The position numbers were made by a program, and so were the translations under genes. Of a DNA stretch of 64,000 nucleotides, positions 53,801 to 61,762 are shown piece after piece. The DNA lies in the NCBI GenBank assembly GCA_044228435.1, contig JBGAUW010000004.1, positions 1 to 64,000 on the forward strand, written 5' to 3'. Position 1 is the first letter of the stretch, and every line of letters begins with the position of its first letter. The notes beneath the pieces were generated by a model. The model did not search any database and was not told where the DNA came from. It was given only the letters and a program-made list of their open reading frames with translations. Source of the stretch: Bog-950 sp044228435. Its GTDB lineage: Bacteria > Bacteroidota > Bacteroidia > Chitinophagales > LD1.

Positions 53801-56800
53801 CGGCACAGCATATAGCTGGAGCAACAGTGGTGGCAGCAATGCAGCGGCTACTTTTTCGCCAACTACCAATACTACTTATACAGTAACTGTTACCGATGGC
53901 AACAGCTGCAGTGCTACAGCCACCCGCCTGGTAACTGTTAATGCTATACCATCAGCATCTATCAACCCCGTAACTGCTACTATTTGCAGTGGCGCATCTG
54001 CTACCTTAACAGCCAGCGGTGGCACTACATATGCCTGGAGCAACGGCGGCGGCAGCAATGCAGCAGCTACTTTCTCACCGACCAGCACTACTACCTACAC
54101 GGTAACAGTATCTAACGGTACATGCAGCGCAACGGCTACACGTGTAATAACTGTAAATGCGCCACCGGCTGCGGCTATAGCACCGGCACAGGTAGCTGTG
54201 TGTGTAGGCGCATCGGCTACACTTACAGCCAGCGGTGGCACTACATATGCCTGGAGCAACAACGGTGGCAGCAATGCGGTTGCCACTTTTTCACCAACCT
54301 CTACAACCGCTTATACAGTAACAGTAACCGATGGCAACAATTGCTCTGCAACAGCAACCCGCCAGGTAACTGTAAACCAATTGCCCGTTGCAAGTATCAA
54401 CCCATCTTCTGTTACCATTTGCAACGGCGCTTCGCAAAACTTAATTGCCGGCGGTGGTGCATCGTATAACTGGAGCAACCAGTTAGGAACAGGGGCAAGC
54501 AAATTAGTGTTACCTGTAGCTACTACCACTTATACAGTAACAGTAACTGATGCCAACAACTGCTCATCAACAGCATCATCGGTAGTTACTGTAAACCCTA
54601 TAACAAATATTACAACAGAGCCGGTTTCGCAAACTGCCTGCACCGGTTCAGCAGTTACGTTTAACGTAGCGGCCGCGGGTGTTGGCCTTACTTACCAATG
54701 GAAGAAAGATGGAAGTGACATTAACCTTGCTACTGCCTCTGCATACAATATCCAATCGCTTTCAATTAACGATGCAGACGACTACTCGGTAGTAGTTACA
54801 GGCACCTGTGGCGCCGATACTTCAGCAGTTGCAGTTTTATCGGTAGTAACATCTGCCAGTATATCGCAGCAGCCATTGGCGCAGGCTGTGTGTGTGGGTG
54901 CACCACTTACATTATCGGTAGTGGGTAGCGGTGGCAACAACACTACTTACGTATGGCGCAAGGGCTCAACTGTATTGGGCACTCAAAGCACATCTACACT
55001 CAACATTGCATCAGTTACTGCCAACGATGCCGGGCCTTATAGTGTAGTTATAAGCGGCAGCTGTGGCACAGTTACATCCGATACAGTATTGGTAACAGTA
55101 AATAACAACCCTGTAGCAGCTATATCGGGTAACGCAACCATCTGTACCGGTGCTTCTACTACTTTAACTGCCAGTGGCGGTTCTTCATACGCCTGGAGCA
55201 GCTCACTAGGTAGCAATGCAGCCGTTACAGTTTCGCCTGCTACGGCTACTACTTATACCGTAACCGTTACACAGAACAACTGCTCGGCTACAGCCTCGCA
55301 ACTTGTTACGGTTAATCAGTTACCCATAGCAGCTATTGCGCCGGCAAGCAGCACCATTTGTGCAGGCGCCAGCGCTACGCTTACTGCATCGGGCGGCACC
55401 AGCTACTTGTGGAACACCAATAACACCACTGCAGCAATTACTGTTTCACCAGGCAGTACTAATGCTTACGCTGTAACCGTAACCGATGGCAACAATTGTA
55501 GCGCTACTGCACAGCGCACCATTACAGTTAATCCTTTACCGGTAGCGGCTATCTCGCCTTCATCGGCAGCTATTTGCCTGGGCAACTCACAAACACTAAC
55601 TGCATCGGGCGGCGCCAGCTACGTATGGAGCGGTAACTTAACAGCCAATGCTATACAAAATCTTTCACCAGCCACCACTACTATCTATACCACTACCGTA
55701 ACCGATGCCAACAACTGTAGTGCCACGGCCAGCGCTACCATTACGGTTAACTCTGTTACGGCAGCTATCAATGGCCCTACCACTATTTGTTCGGGCTTAT
55801 CGGCTACCCTTACAGCCACTGGCGGCGGCACCTATAGCTGGAGCAACAACGAAACTACGGCCGCAATAACTGTATCCCCGGCAAATGCCACTACCTATAC
55901 TGTAACTGTTACAGCTAATAATTGTACCGCTACGGCATCGCAAACAGTAAGTGTGCAAAATACACCTACTGCCAGCATTACCGGTTCAACATCGGTGTGT
56001 GCGGGTGGCAGCGTATCGCTTACTGCCAACGGTGGCAATACCTACACCTGGGGTAATGGCCTGGGCACCAACTCAACCATTACTGTATCGCCGGCCACTA
56101 CTACCACTTACACGGTTACTGCATCGTTAGGCGCTAACTGTTCGGCCAGTGCAACCCACACCATTTCTATATTACAACCATCGGCAAGCTCGTTCAACCA
56201 AACTATATGTGCCGGCAATGCATATAACTTCAATGGTGCTGCCCTTACACAAAGCGGTGCTTATAACGATACGCTTGTAAATGAGGCAGGCTGCGATTCG
56301 GTTATCACGCTTAACCTAACAGTTAGCCCCGCTTTAACCGGAGATTTCTCTGAAACCATTTGCAACGGCGGCTCTTATACCTTCTTTGCACAAACACTTA
56401 CCCAAAGCGGCAACTATGCCGAAACCGTGCAAACACAAGACGGCTGCGATAGTATTATTACCCTGCACCTAACCGTGCTGGCGCCTATAACCACCACACT
56501 TGCCGAAAGTATTTGCCAGGGCGGCAGCTACGATTTTAACGGTGATATTTTAACCGTAGCCGGTGTTTATGCCGATACACTTGCATCGGCCCAAAACTGC
56601 GATAGCATTGTTACACTAACACTTACTATAGCCGATGCTACTGCAATTACTACCCAACCGGCAAGCACCCTTACCGTTTGCTCGGGCGAAGCAATTAGCC
56701 TGAACGTAGTAGCTACCGGTGGCAACCTTACTTACCATTGGTATAAGAACGATACCCTTGTAAATGGTACCGCAGCAGCAGCATTTAACATTGTATCTTC

Positions 56801-57341
56801 TACAGTGAGCGATGCAGGCACTTTCAAAGTAGAGGTAGCAGGTTCCTGCGGTGCAGATACATCTGATGCAGCAGTAGTAGTTGTAAATAGCATACCCGCA
56901 CCTGTAGTACAGCAAAACAGCGCGGTGCTTACCAGCAGTATAAGTGGCAGCAGCTACCAATGGTATTTAAATGGTTCGGCTATTTCGTTGGCTAATGCTC
57001 AATCTTACACCGCTACACAAACCGGCAACTACAAAGTTGATGTAACCAGCGCCGATGGCTGCACCGGCACTTCGGCAGAGGTTAATGTAGTTATATCAGG
57101 TATTGCAAACATAACTTCGGCATCTATAATTGTTTATCCTAACCCGGCTACCAGCATGCTTATAATAAAGAGTGATGTTGCTATACAGGCTGTTGAGGTG
57201 CACAATGTATTGGGCGCAAAAGTATTGGCCGAAACCGGAAACCTGGCCCGCCTGGATATTAATATGCTGGCGCAGGGCAGCTATGTGCTAACTATTCAAA
57301 CCAAGAGCGGCGTAGTGAAAAAATCATTCATTAAAGAATAA
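50841..57341 (+). CDS. Giant T9SS-secreted surface protein 2 (SBBP-like, PKD-like and Ig-like repeats)
   Basis: A 2166-residue protein. Order: signal peptide (to about residue 20), SBBP-like propeller (about 22-495; FAKYTTAGQYVWANRIGG, DSSDNIFVCGTVG, TGRFTGAAVDFDG), two PKD-like domains of another type, eight PKD-like repeats with the YxWSN core, two Ig-like domains, five more PKD-like repeats, three ICxGxxYxFxG...GCDSxITL repeats, one Ig-like domain, a linker (SSYQWYLNGSAIS) and the T9SS type A domain (IVYPNPATSMLIIK; AQGSYVLTIQTKSGVVKKSFIKE). The C-terminal third is parallel to giant 1, module by module. Low-complexity Thr/Ser/Ala-rich composition and paired cysteines suggest a long extended stalk. 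Probable adhesin; ligand unknown. Confidence 0.9.
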   Translation: MKRIFTTTLLALCAVLLYAQQGGLSYDWAKKIGQSSGTGNDNVRRLVVSNGYVYIIGGFQSTVDFNPDTGTANLVSAGSNDIYFAKYTTAGQYVWANRIGGTGDDYGMSLALGDNDSIVIVGYFSAGGAIDFNPGAATNTLTSGGGPEGFVAKYDKDGNYQWARRITGTLSDYAYGVALDSSDNIFVCGTVGSTNVTFEHPFSPAVQVNLTDPADMYFAKYDPAGKCLYARAFQGGATADVVARDIAVDANNDVYITGQFLGTCDFNAGAGTATLSSSVNTDVFLTKYTNDGNYIWVRAMGGTTTTPNQYDNGTTIDITPQGNIIVGGAYWGVGVFGGIQITAQGSTLAGFFCSWTPAGTCSWAKGISGAGSSNQAQVYQTTHDDAGNIYVTGRFTGAAVDFDGSPAFFNISASPSTVNDIFIAKYDTIGNLTWVTSMGSPTTDEAFVIDLDDSGKVYSGGYFTGTADFDPSVAGVQTITSSSTNDAFIARYSPCNFPTPASISGLDTACLSITGAVFTAAPAAGATSYTWTLPSGWTGSSTTNTIAVTSNTTSGTISVRANSACGISPPATKLVTLTPGPSAAPTSILGGISTPCVGGIYSFSASGGSGGNYYVWNVPAGATILSGADSIIITIQMPYTTGATSISVARANNCDTSNFATRPLTITGIADGSVSPSSPTICAGSSVTLTANVLSATSYSWSNSLGLGATKTVSPASTTTYTVTMNTNSGQCADVDTITVTVVPAVTAAISPAVVTICNGQSATLTASGGTTYAWSNSGGSNAAATFSPTTNTTYTVTVSDGTCSATASRLITVNSNPTAGITPASVTICAGGTATLTATGGGTYAWSNGGGNSAQAIFLPTSATTYTVTVTNANSCSATASRLVNVNALPSANIQPASVAICAGQSANLTASGGGTYTWSNSGGSNAAATFSPTTTTTYTVTVTGTNTCSATATATVTVNQLPTAAIAPATVTICAGDAATLTASGGTAYSWSNSGGSNAAATFSPTTNTTYTVTVTDGNSCSATATRLVTVNAIPSASINPVTATICSGASATLTASGGTTYAWSNGGGSNAAATFSPTSTTTYTVTVSNGTCSATATRVITVNAPPAAAIAPAQVAVCVGASATLTASGGTTYAWSNNGGSNAVATFSPTSTTAYTVTVTDGNNCSATATRQVTVNQLPVASINPSSVTICNGASQNLIAGGGASYNWSNQLGTGASKLVLPVATTTYTVTVTDANNCSSTASSVVTVNPITNITTEPVSQTACTGSAVTFNVAAAGVGLTYQWKKDGSDINLATASAYNIQSLSINDADDYSVVVTGTCGADTSAVAVLSVVTSASISQQPLAQAVCVGAPLTLSVVGSGGNNTTYVWRKGSTVLGTQSTSTLNIASVTANDAGPYSVVISGSCGTVTSDTVLVTVNNNPVAAISGNATICTGASTTLTASGGSSYAWSSSLGSNAAVTVSPATATTYTVTVTQNNCSATASQLVTVNQLPIAAIAPASSTICAGASATLTASGGTSYLWNTNNTTAAITVSPGSTNAYAVTVTDGNNCSATAQRTITVNPLPVAAISPSSAAICLGNSQTLTASGGASYVWSGNLTANAIQNLSPATTTIYTTTVTDANNCSATASATITVNSVTAAINGPTTICSGLSATLTATGGGTYSWSNNETTAAITVSPANATTYTVTVTANNCTATASQTVSVQNTPTASITGSTSVCAGGSVSLTANGGNTYTWGNGLGTNSTITVSPATTTTYTVTASLGANCSASATHTISILQPSASSFNQTICAGNAYNFNGAALTQSGAYNDTLVNEAGCDSVITLNLTVSPALTGDFSETICNGGSYTFFAQTLTQSGNYAETVQTQDGCDSIITLHLTVLAPITTTLAESICQGGSYDFNGDILTVAGVYADTLASAQNCDSIVTLTLTIADATAITTQPASTLTVCSGEAISLNVVATGGNLTYHWYKNDTLVNGTAAAAFNIVSSTVSDAGTFKVEVAGSCGADTSDAAVVVVNSIPAPVVQQNSAVLTSSISGSSYQWYLNGSAISLANAQSYTATQTGNYKVDVTSADGCTGTSAEVNVVISGIANITSASIIVYPNPATSMLIIKSDVAIQAVEVHNVLGAKVLAETGNLARLDINMLAQGSYVLTIQTKSGVVKKSFIKE
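52846..54600 (+). repeat. In-gene array of eight PKD-like repeats (giant 2, first block)
   Basis: Eight units of about 72 codons (216-219 bases). Units are very similar in DNA: for example 54009-54044 and 54225-54260 are identical over 36 bases and exactly 216 bases apart. Confidence 0.85.
55105..56165 (+). repeat. In-gene array of five PKD-like repeats (giant 2, second block)
   Basis: Five further units, separated from the first block by two Ig-like domains. The last two (from INGPTTICSGLSATLTA on) correspond to the last two units of giant 1. Confidence 0.8.
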
Positions 57342-57388
57342 ATACCCCAATTCAGCCAGCAATTTTTCAATACCTCTGTTTTGTTTGT

Positions 57389-57418
57389 CCCCCTTTGCCT
57401 GCGCAAAGGGGGATTTTT
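57389..57418 (+). terminator. Rho-independent terminator after giant gene 2
   Basis: Stem CCCCCTTTGC (57389-57398), loop CTGC, stem GCAAAGGGGG (57403-57412), then ATTTTT. It shares stem and preceding GTTTTGTTTGT with the terminator at 47016-47046. Confidence 0.9.
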
Positions 57419-57516
57419 AAATTCAAAAGCACCGCGCAAATTCTACGAAACATTTTTACCAACACATGCCACAAATAAAAATGTTTGCCGTATACTTGCG
57501 CCTTCTTAACCCACCC

Positions 57517-58641
57517 ATGAGAAAATTTAATAATCTAACGCTAATCGCGTTGCTTTCACTGCTGCTTAGCTATCAGAGTAGCCAGGCCACCCACTATTAT
57601 GTAAATACCCTTATGGGTAGCGGCCACGGCTCACTTTATTGGGCTTTAAACCAGGTAAACAACGATAAAACGGCCACGCTCGCCAACCCGCATGTAATAG
57701 ATATTTTAGCAAGCGGCGATGCAGCCCTTAGCCCGTTACCAAAACGCCACTGCATTATTAACTGCCCAAAAGATATGAGCTTGAAACTTTCGGGCCTTAA
57801 TTATAATGTAACCGACATACCCCAAGGCATTCATCTATGTATAAACAACGCAGTTTTTGATAAGGCAACTTATAATGCCGATAAAGGCCCGGCTTTTACA
57901 GGCGGCAACGGCACCAACCTTACTTTAAGCGATTGTCTTTTTATTAATAATGCAGCGCATCTTAAGGGTGGCGCCGTTTTTTGTGATGGCGATAGCGTTT
58001 ACCTTTATGGCTGCACTTTTAAAAACAACAGCACTACTAATAGCAGTGGCGGCGGTGGGGCAGCCGTATTTAATAACAGCGGCTATATGCAAATTGTAAA
58101 TTGCACCTTTAGCAATAACACAAGCGTTGCTATAAATGATGGCGGTGGAGCTATTAATAACTGTGGCGAAATGGATGTAATTAACTGCAGGTTCTATGGC
58201 AACCAATCGGCTAATACAGGCGGCGCTATACTAAACCGCCAGGGCGCTGTTTGCCGCATTGGCAACAATCTTTTTTCGGGTAACGGAGCGGCTAATAGCG
58301 GCAACGATTTAAAGGGAGAATTTATCTGGCTAGATGAACACAACCATTTCCAAAGCCCTACCGATGCGGTTTTTGGCACCGCGCAAACCGGTTACAACGC
58401 AAATGCAACCAATCTTATAAATACAGCCTTGCTTACAGCACGCGTGGGGGCAGACATTGTAAAACAGGCAGCCAATAGTTTTGATGAACAAAGTGATTTA
58501 GCGCACGGGGAGTTTACAATTGTTACCTGCGATGAGCAGGGCGAAACCACCGAAGTTTATTCGGTTAAAGGCGAAAGAATAACCTTTGTAAAAGGCCAGA
58601 TAACTAAACTAAGTGCAACACCTGTTGCGCAAGGACTCTGA
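57517..58641 (+). CDS. Truncated beta-helix surface protein with a decayed T9SS domain
   Basis: A 374-residue protein from the ATG at 57517, which begins a proper signal peptide (RKFNNLTLIALLSLLLSYQ); an in-frame ATG at 57466 would add 17 residues before it. The body is a right-handed beta-helix (choice-of-anchor Q type) with NNxxxxxGGAxxNxG repeats (GGGGAAVFNNSGYMQIVNCTFSNN and similar). It is a shorter paralogue of the gene at 61763. After SFDEQSDLA it jumps to FTIVTCDEQGETTEVYSVKGER...VKGQITKL...VAQGL, which matches the middle of the T9SS domain of giant 1 but lacks the PNP segment at its start and the last strand at its end. Secretion through T9SS is therefore doubtful; it may be a pseudogene in progress. 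Confidence 0.72.
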   Translation: MRKFNNLTLIALLSLLLSYQSSQATHYYVNTLMGSGHGSLYWALNQVNNDKTATLANPHVIDILASGDAALSPLPKRHCIINCPKDMSLKLSGLNYNVTDIPQGIHLCINNAVFDKATYNADKGPAFTGGNGTNLTLSDCLFINNAAHLKGGAVFCDGDSVYLYGCTFKNNSTTNSSGGGGAAVFNNSGYMQIVNCTFSNNTSVAINDGGGAINNCGEMDVINCRFYGNQSANTGGAILNRQGAVCRIGNNLFSGNGAANSGNDLKGEFIWLDEHNHFQSPTDAVFGTAQTGYNANATNLINTALLTARVGADIVKQAANSFDEQSDLAHGEFTIVTCDEQGETTEVYSVKGERITFVKGQITKLSATPVAQGL

Positions 58642-58645
58642 TAAG

Positions 58646-58713
58646 CCCCCAACTTCATCTTTCCAAACCTCGTTTTTAAAATTGAAACAGGGGGATTTTT
58701 TCGCCCTCTGTTT
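58646..58713 (+). terminator. Possible degenerate terminator after the truncated beta-helix gene
   Basis: CCCCC (58646-58650) and GGGGGATTTTTT (58690-58701) recall the outer arms of the two giant-gene terminators but are 39 bases apart. A second hairpin, AAACAGGGGG (58685-58694) with CCCTCTGTTT (58704-58713), is also possible. The rest of the 214-base gap to 58855 holds only the promoter of the next gene. Confidence 0.35.
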
Positions 58714-58807
58714 GACTTTAATACTTACAGTTTATATATTGAGAATAAGTTCAATAAGGCATTGCTGCTGCTGTTTTGATGCATAACCAACTATCAACCG
58801 GAAATAG

Positions 58808-58839
58808 TTGCAATGTGTAATGCACTTTTAATACCTTTC
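58808..58839 (+). promoter_or_regulatory. Probable promoter of the system 3 regulator
   Basis: TTG at 58808-58810 (-33) and TACCTTTC at 58832-58839 (-7), 21 bases apart, the latter ending 16 bases before the ATG. Confidence 0.4.
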
Positions 58840-58855
58840 CGTCAATATTGGGATT

Positions 58856-59581
58856 ATGAGCATGGTGAAGATTTTGATAGTAGAAGATGAATCGTTAGTG
58901 GCGATGGATATGGCCGATATGCTTACCCGCCTTGGCTATGAAGTACTAAGCCCTGCCTATAGTTACGAAGAGGCCGTTAACCGGCTGGATGGCGATAAGC
59001 CGGATTTTGTGCTGGCCGATATTAACCTTGGCGGCGGTAAAACAGGTATCGACCTGGCGCATTTGGTGCGTAGCAAGTATAAACTGCCCCTGGTTTTTTT
59101 AACCTCTTACAGCGATAAAGATACCGTAGCTAAGGCCGCAGCCACGCAGCCCAACGGCTATTTATTAAAACCATTTTCGCAGGATGAGCTTTTTGCCAGC
59201 ATTGAAGTTGCCCTGGCCTCGTTTGCGGGTAAAAAACCTACTGATGATGAAAGCTTTAATTTGGTTAACGATAGCCTGTTTGTAAAAACCGACTCGCATT
59301 TTGTAAAAGTAAAAGTGGCCGATATACAATGGCTGGAAAGCGACCATAACTACCTGTACATTGTTACCGATAAAGGCAAACACATAGTGCGCTCCAGTTT
59401 TCGCGAAATATTAGCCTGCCTGCCTGTGGTACCTTTTATGCAAATACATAAAAGCTTTGTGGTAAACCTGCACAAAATCGATTCATTTTCGCATACCGAA
59501 GTAGTGATAAGTAAAACGGCCATACCCCTTAGCCGCAATTTTAAAGAGGAGCTTTTTGAAAAATTAAAACGTATACAGTAA
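58856..59581 (+). CDS. LytTR-family response regulator (system 3)
   Basis: A 241-residue regulator. The receiver is of a different subtype from those of systems 1 and 2: KILIVEDESLVAMDMADML, DFVLADINLGGGKTGIDLAH (phosphoacceptor near residue 57), LTSYSDKDTVAKAAATQPNGYLLKPF. This subtype pairs with HisKA_2 kinases. The LytTR domain has WLESDHNYLYI, QIHKSFVVNLHKID and IPLSRNFKEEL. The start could also be the ATG two codons later (58862). The kinase gene follows after 95 bases with its own promoter. Confidence 0.92.
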   Translation: MSMVKILIVEDESLVAMDMADMLTRLGYEVLSPAYSYEEAVNRLDGDKPDFVLADINLGGGKTGIDLAHLVRSKYKLPLVFLTSYSDKDTVAKAAATQPNGYLLKPFSQDELFASIEVALASFAGKKPTDDESFNLVNDSLFVKTDSHFVKVKVADIQWLESDHNYLYIVTDKGKHIVRSSFREILACLPVVPFMQIHKSFVVNLHKIDSFSHTEVVISKTAIPLSRNFKEELFEKLKRIQ

Positions 59582-59613
59582 AACAGGATAATATGCTTGT
59601 TGTAACGTTTTTA

Positions 59614-59641
59614 TTGCACGTTATACCACAAGTTAGTTTTG
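59614..59641 (+). promoter_or_regulatory. Promoter of the system 3 kinase
   Basis: TAGTTTTG (59634-59641) is a full match to the TAnnTTTG -7 box. TTG at 59614-59616 lies 17 bases upstream as the -33 element. The leader to the ATG at 59677 is about 30 bases. Confidence 0.55.
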
Positions 59642-59676
59642 TTGCACAAGTAGCTGCAAGTTGCACCTGATAAATT

Positions 59677-61632
59677 ATGACAGGCCGAAAAATCACCTTT
59701 ATTCTTATTGGTTTTTGCCTTGGCTTTTTTGTGCGGGCGCAAACAGTAGCCGATTTAAAGCAACAACTTAAAGCCGCCAAAAGCGATAGTGCCCGCGCTC
59801 GCTTTAGTGGTTTACTGGCTTATAAACTTGCCTTTACCGATACGGCCGAAGCAATCCGGCTGGCCGATGATGAAATAAAGCTGGCCGCGAGTGGTGACTC
59901 GCTACTGTTAAAGGCCGATGCCTATCGTACCTGGGGCCTGGTACGAGCCATACAAAATCGCCTGCCCGAGGCCATGGACATGTATGCCAGCAGCCTTGCC
60001 TATGCCAAACGGGCCAACAATAAATATTACGAAGCCACCTGCAAAAGCCTGATAGCGGGCATGTACCAGGATAATGCCGATTATGAAAAAGCACTTGATT
60101 ATTATTTAGATGCCTTAAAAGCTGCCGAGCAATCGGGCGATAAACGCACTATAGGCTCGTGCTGTAATAACATAGCTACGGTATATGGGGCCGCCGGCCG
60201 CCAACCCGAATTGTGTCTTAACTACTACGCGCGTGCTATGCAACAGGCCACTGCTATAAATAACCTGGCCTTTGCCGGGCTTATAACCACCAATATGGCC
60301 GGCGAGTATATGCGCGCCGAAAAGAAAGACTCAGCCGAAATAATGATGAAGGCGGCCATGGATTTTGCCAACCGCAGCGGTACGCGGGCTTATGAGTATG
60401 CCGTAACATTAACCGGCGTTGGTGAGTTATATTTTAAACTAAACCGCCCTGCCGAGGCAGAGCAAATGCTGGTGCAGGCGGTGGACCTTTTCGATAGTCT
60501 TAAGCGGCCTATTAATGTGCTTAACCCCGTATTGGTTTTGTGCCAGTTATACCTGCAGCAAAACAAAATAGACGAGGCGGAAAAGTTGGGTAAGCGGCTG
60601 CTGCATGATGCCCAATTTTATAACGCCCGTATTTTTATACGCGAAGGATACAAAGTGGTGAGCGATGTAGCGCATAAGCGCAAGCAAGATGCTTTAGCGC
60701 TGCAATATTATACGCAATACAGCGCCTGGAACGATTCGGTGTTTAACGATAATCAGCAAAAAAGTATAGCCAGCGTACAAAGCCGGGCAGAGTTGGCACA
60801 GCGCGAGTTAGAGGTACAATACAATACCAAAAAAAACACACAGGAAAATAAAATATTGAAGCTGCACAACAGCAACCTTAGGTTAGGTGTAACCATTGCT
60901 GTAATGGGGTTTGTGTTGATTTCGGCACTGGCCTTTTTATTTTTTAGGGCCAACAAACAAAAAGATAGCGCTAATCGCCAACTGGCCGAAAAAAACGCCA
61001 TGATTGAACAGCAAAGCAAAGAGAAGGATTTATTGATGCGCGAAATACACCACCGCGTAAAAAATAACCTGCAAATAGTTTCGAGCCTTTTAAACCTGCA
61101 GGCTAATACCCTTACCGATGAAGCAGCCAAAGATGCCCTGCGCGACAGTCACAACCGCGTAAAAAGTATTGCGCTTATCCATCAAAAACTTTATAAGCAA
61201 CAAGAGCTATCGGCTATACTACTTAAAGATTATGTGCTGCAGCTTTGCAGCCACCTTAAAGTAGTGTTTAATGCGCAGCCGCTCGAAATATATTGCACTG
61301 TATCGCCTCCGCAACTTGCGCTGGATATTGAAGAATCGATACCGCTGGGTATTATTTTAAACGAACTGGTTACAAACGCTTTAAAGTATGGGCAGATAAA
61401 CCGGGCCGGAGGGTATATTAAAATTCAGTTTATTGAAAATGCCGATGGGCTATGCACTTTGCTTTTTTCGGATAATGGTGTGGGTATGCCGCCGGATTTC
61501 GATGTGAAAAAATCAACAACTCTTGGACTGCGTATGGTATACGAACTTACCCGCCAGCTAAAGGGCGCTATAGTTTATACCCCTCAACCGGAGCCCACAT
61601 TTACCATCGTTTTTCCTACAAAAAAAGTATAG
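59677..61632 (+). CDS. TPR sensor histidine kinase, HisKA_2 type (system 3)
   Basis: A 651-residue sensor. Signal peptide (to about residue 22), periplasmic TPR repeats (about 45-390; NKYYEATCKSLIAGMYQDNADYEKALDYY), a membrane segment (about 408-430; LGVTIAVMGFVLISALAFLFF), a short coiled coil, then a HisKA_2 dimerisation domain with the phosphoacceptor in LLMREIHHRVKNNLQIVSSLL and an HATPase domain (LGIILNELVTNALKYG; FSDNGVGMPPDF; LGLRMVYELTRQLKG). It is the cognate kinase of the regulator just upstream. The next gene, 130 bases on, is the large beta-helix protein. Confidence 0.92.
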   Translation: MTGRKITFILIGFCLGFFVRAQTVADLKQQLKAAKSDSARARFSGLLAYKLAFTDTAEAIRLADDEIKLAASGDSLLLKADAYRTWGLVRAIQNRLPEAMDMYASSLAYAKRANNKYYEATCKSLIAGMYQDNADYEKALDYYLDALKAAEQSGDKRTIGSCCNNIATVYGAAGRQPELCLNYYARAMQQATAINNLAFAGLITTNMAGEYMRAEKKDSAEIMMKAAMDFANRSGTRAYEYAVTLTGVGELYFKLNRPAEAEQMLVQAVDLFDSLKRPINVLNPVLVLCQLYLQQNKIDEAEKLGKRLLHDAQFYNARIFIREGYKVVSDVAHKRKQDALALQYYTQYSAWNDSVFNDNQQKSIASVQSRAELAQRELEVQYNTKKNTQENKILKLHNSNLRLGVTIAVMGFVLISALAFLFFRANKQKDSANRQLAEKNAMIEQQSKEKDLLMREIHHRVKNNLQIVSSLLNLQANTLTDEAAKDALRDSHNRVKSIALIHQKLYKQQELSAILLKDYVLQLCSHLKVVFNAQPLEIYCTVSPPQLALDIEESIPLGIILNELVTNALKYGQINRAGGYIKIQFIENADGLCTLLFSDNGVGMPPDFDVKKSTTLGLRMVYELTRQLKGAIVYTPQPEPTFTIVFPTKKV

Positions 61633-61762
61633 CCGCCGGTAACACTTATAACGCAGCTTTAGTACATGCGTTTGGTACCTTTTCTTCTGCATCTTGTAAC
61701 ATTTAATTGCACCACAGGGTTTCGGTAATGCATGTTTGCCTGTAAATCATACCCCATACCAT

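Noticed and set aside
53591..54529. Series of valine/alanine-rich minus-strand frames in giant 2
   Set aside because: They recur with the repeat period and are shadows of the PKD-like array.
52846..56165. Regular repeats that could be read as a CRISPR or tandem satellite array
   Set aside because: The repeats are in one open frame with a 216-base period, encode PKD-like domains, and have no short repeats with unique spacers.
58600..58690. Simple frameshift as the cause of the truncated T9SS domain
   Set aside because: Neither of the other two frames after VAQGL continues with the missing terminal strand, and the PNP start is missing too, so a single indel cannot explain it.
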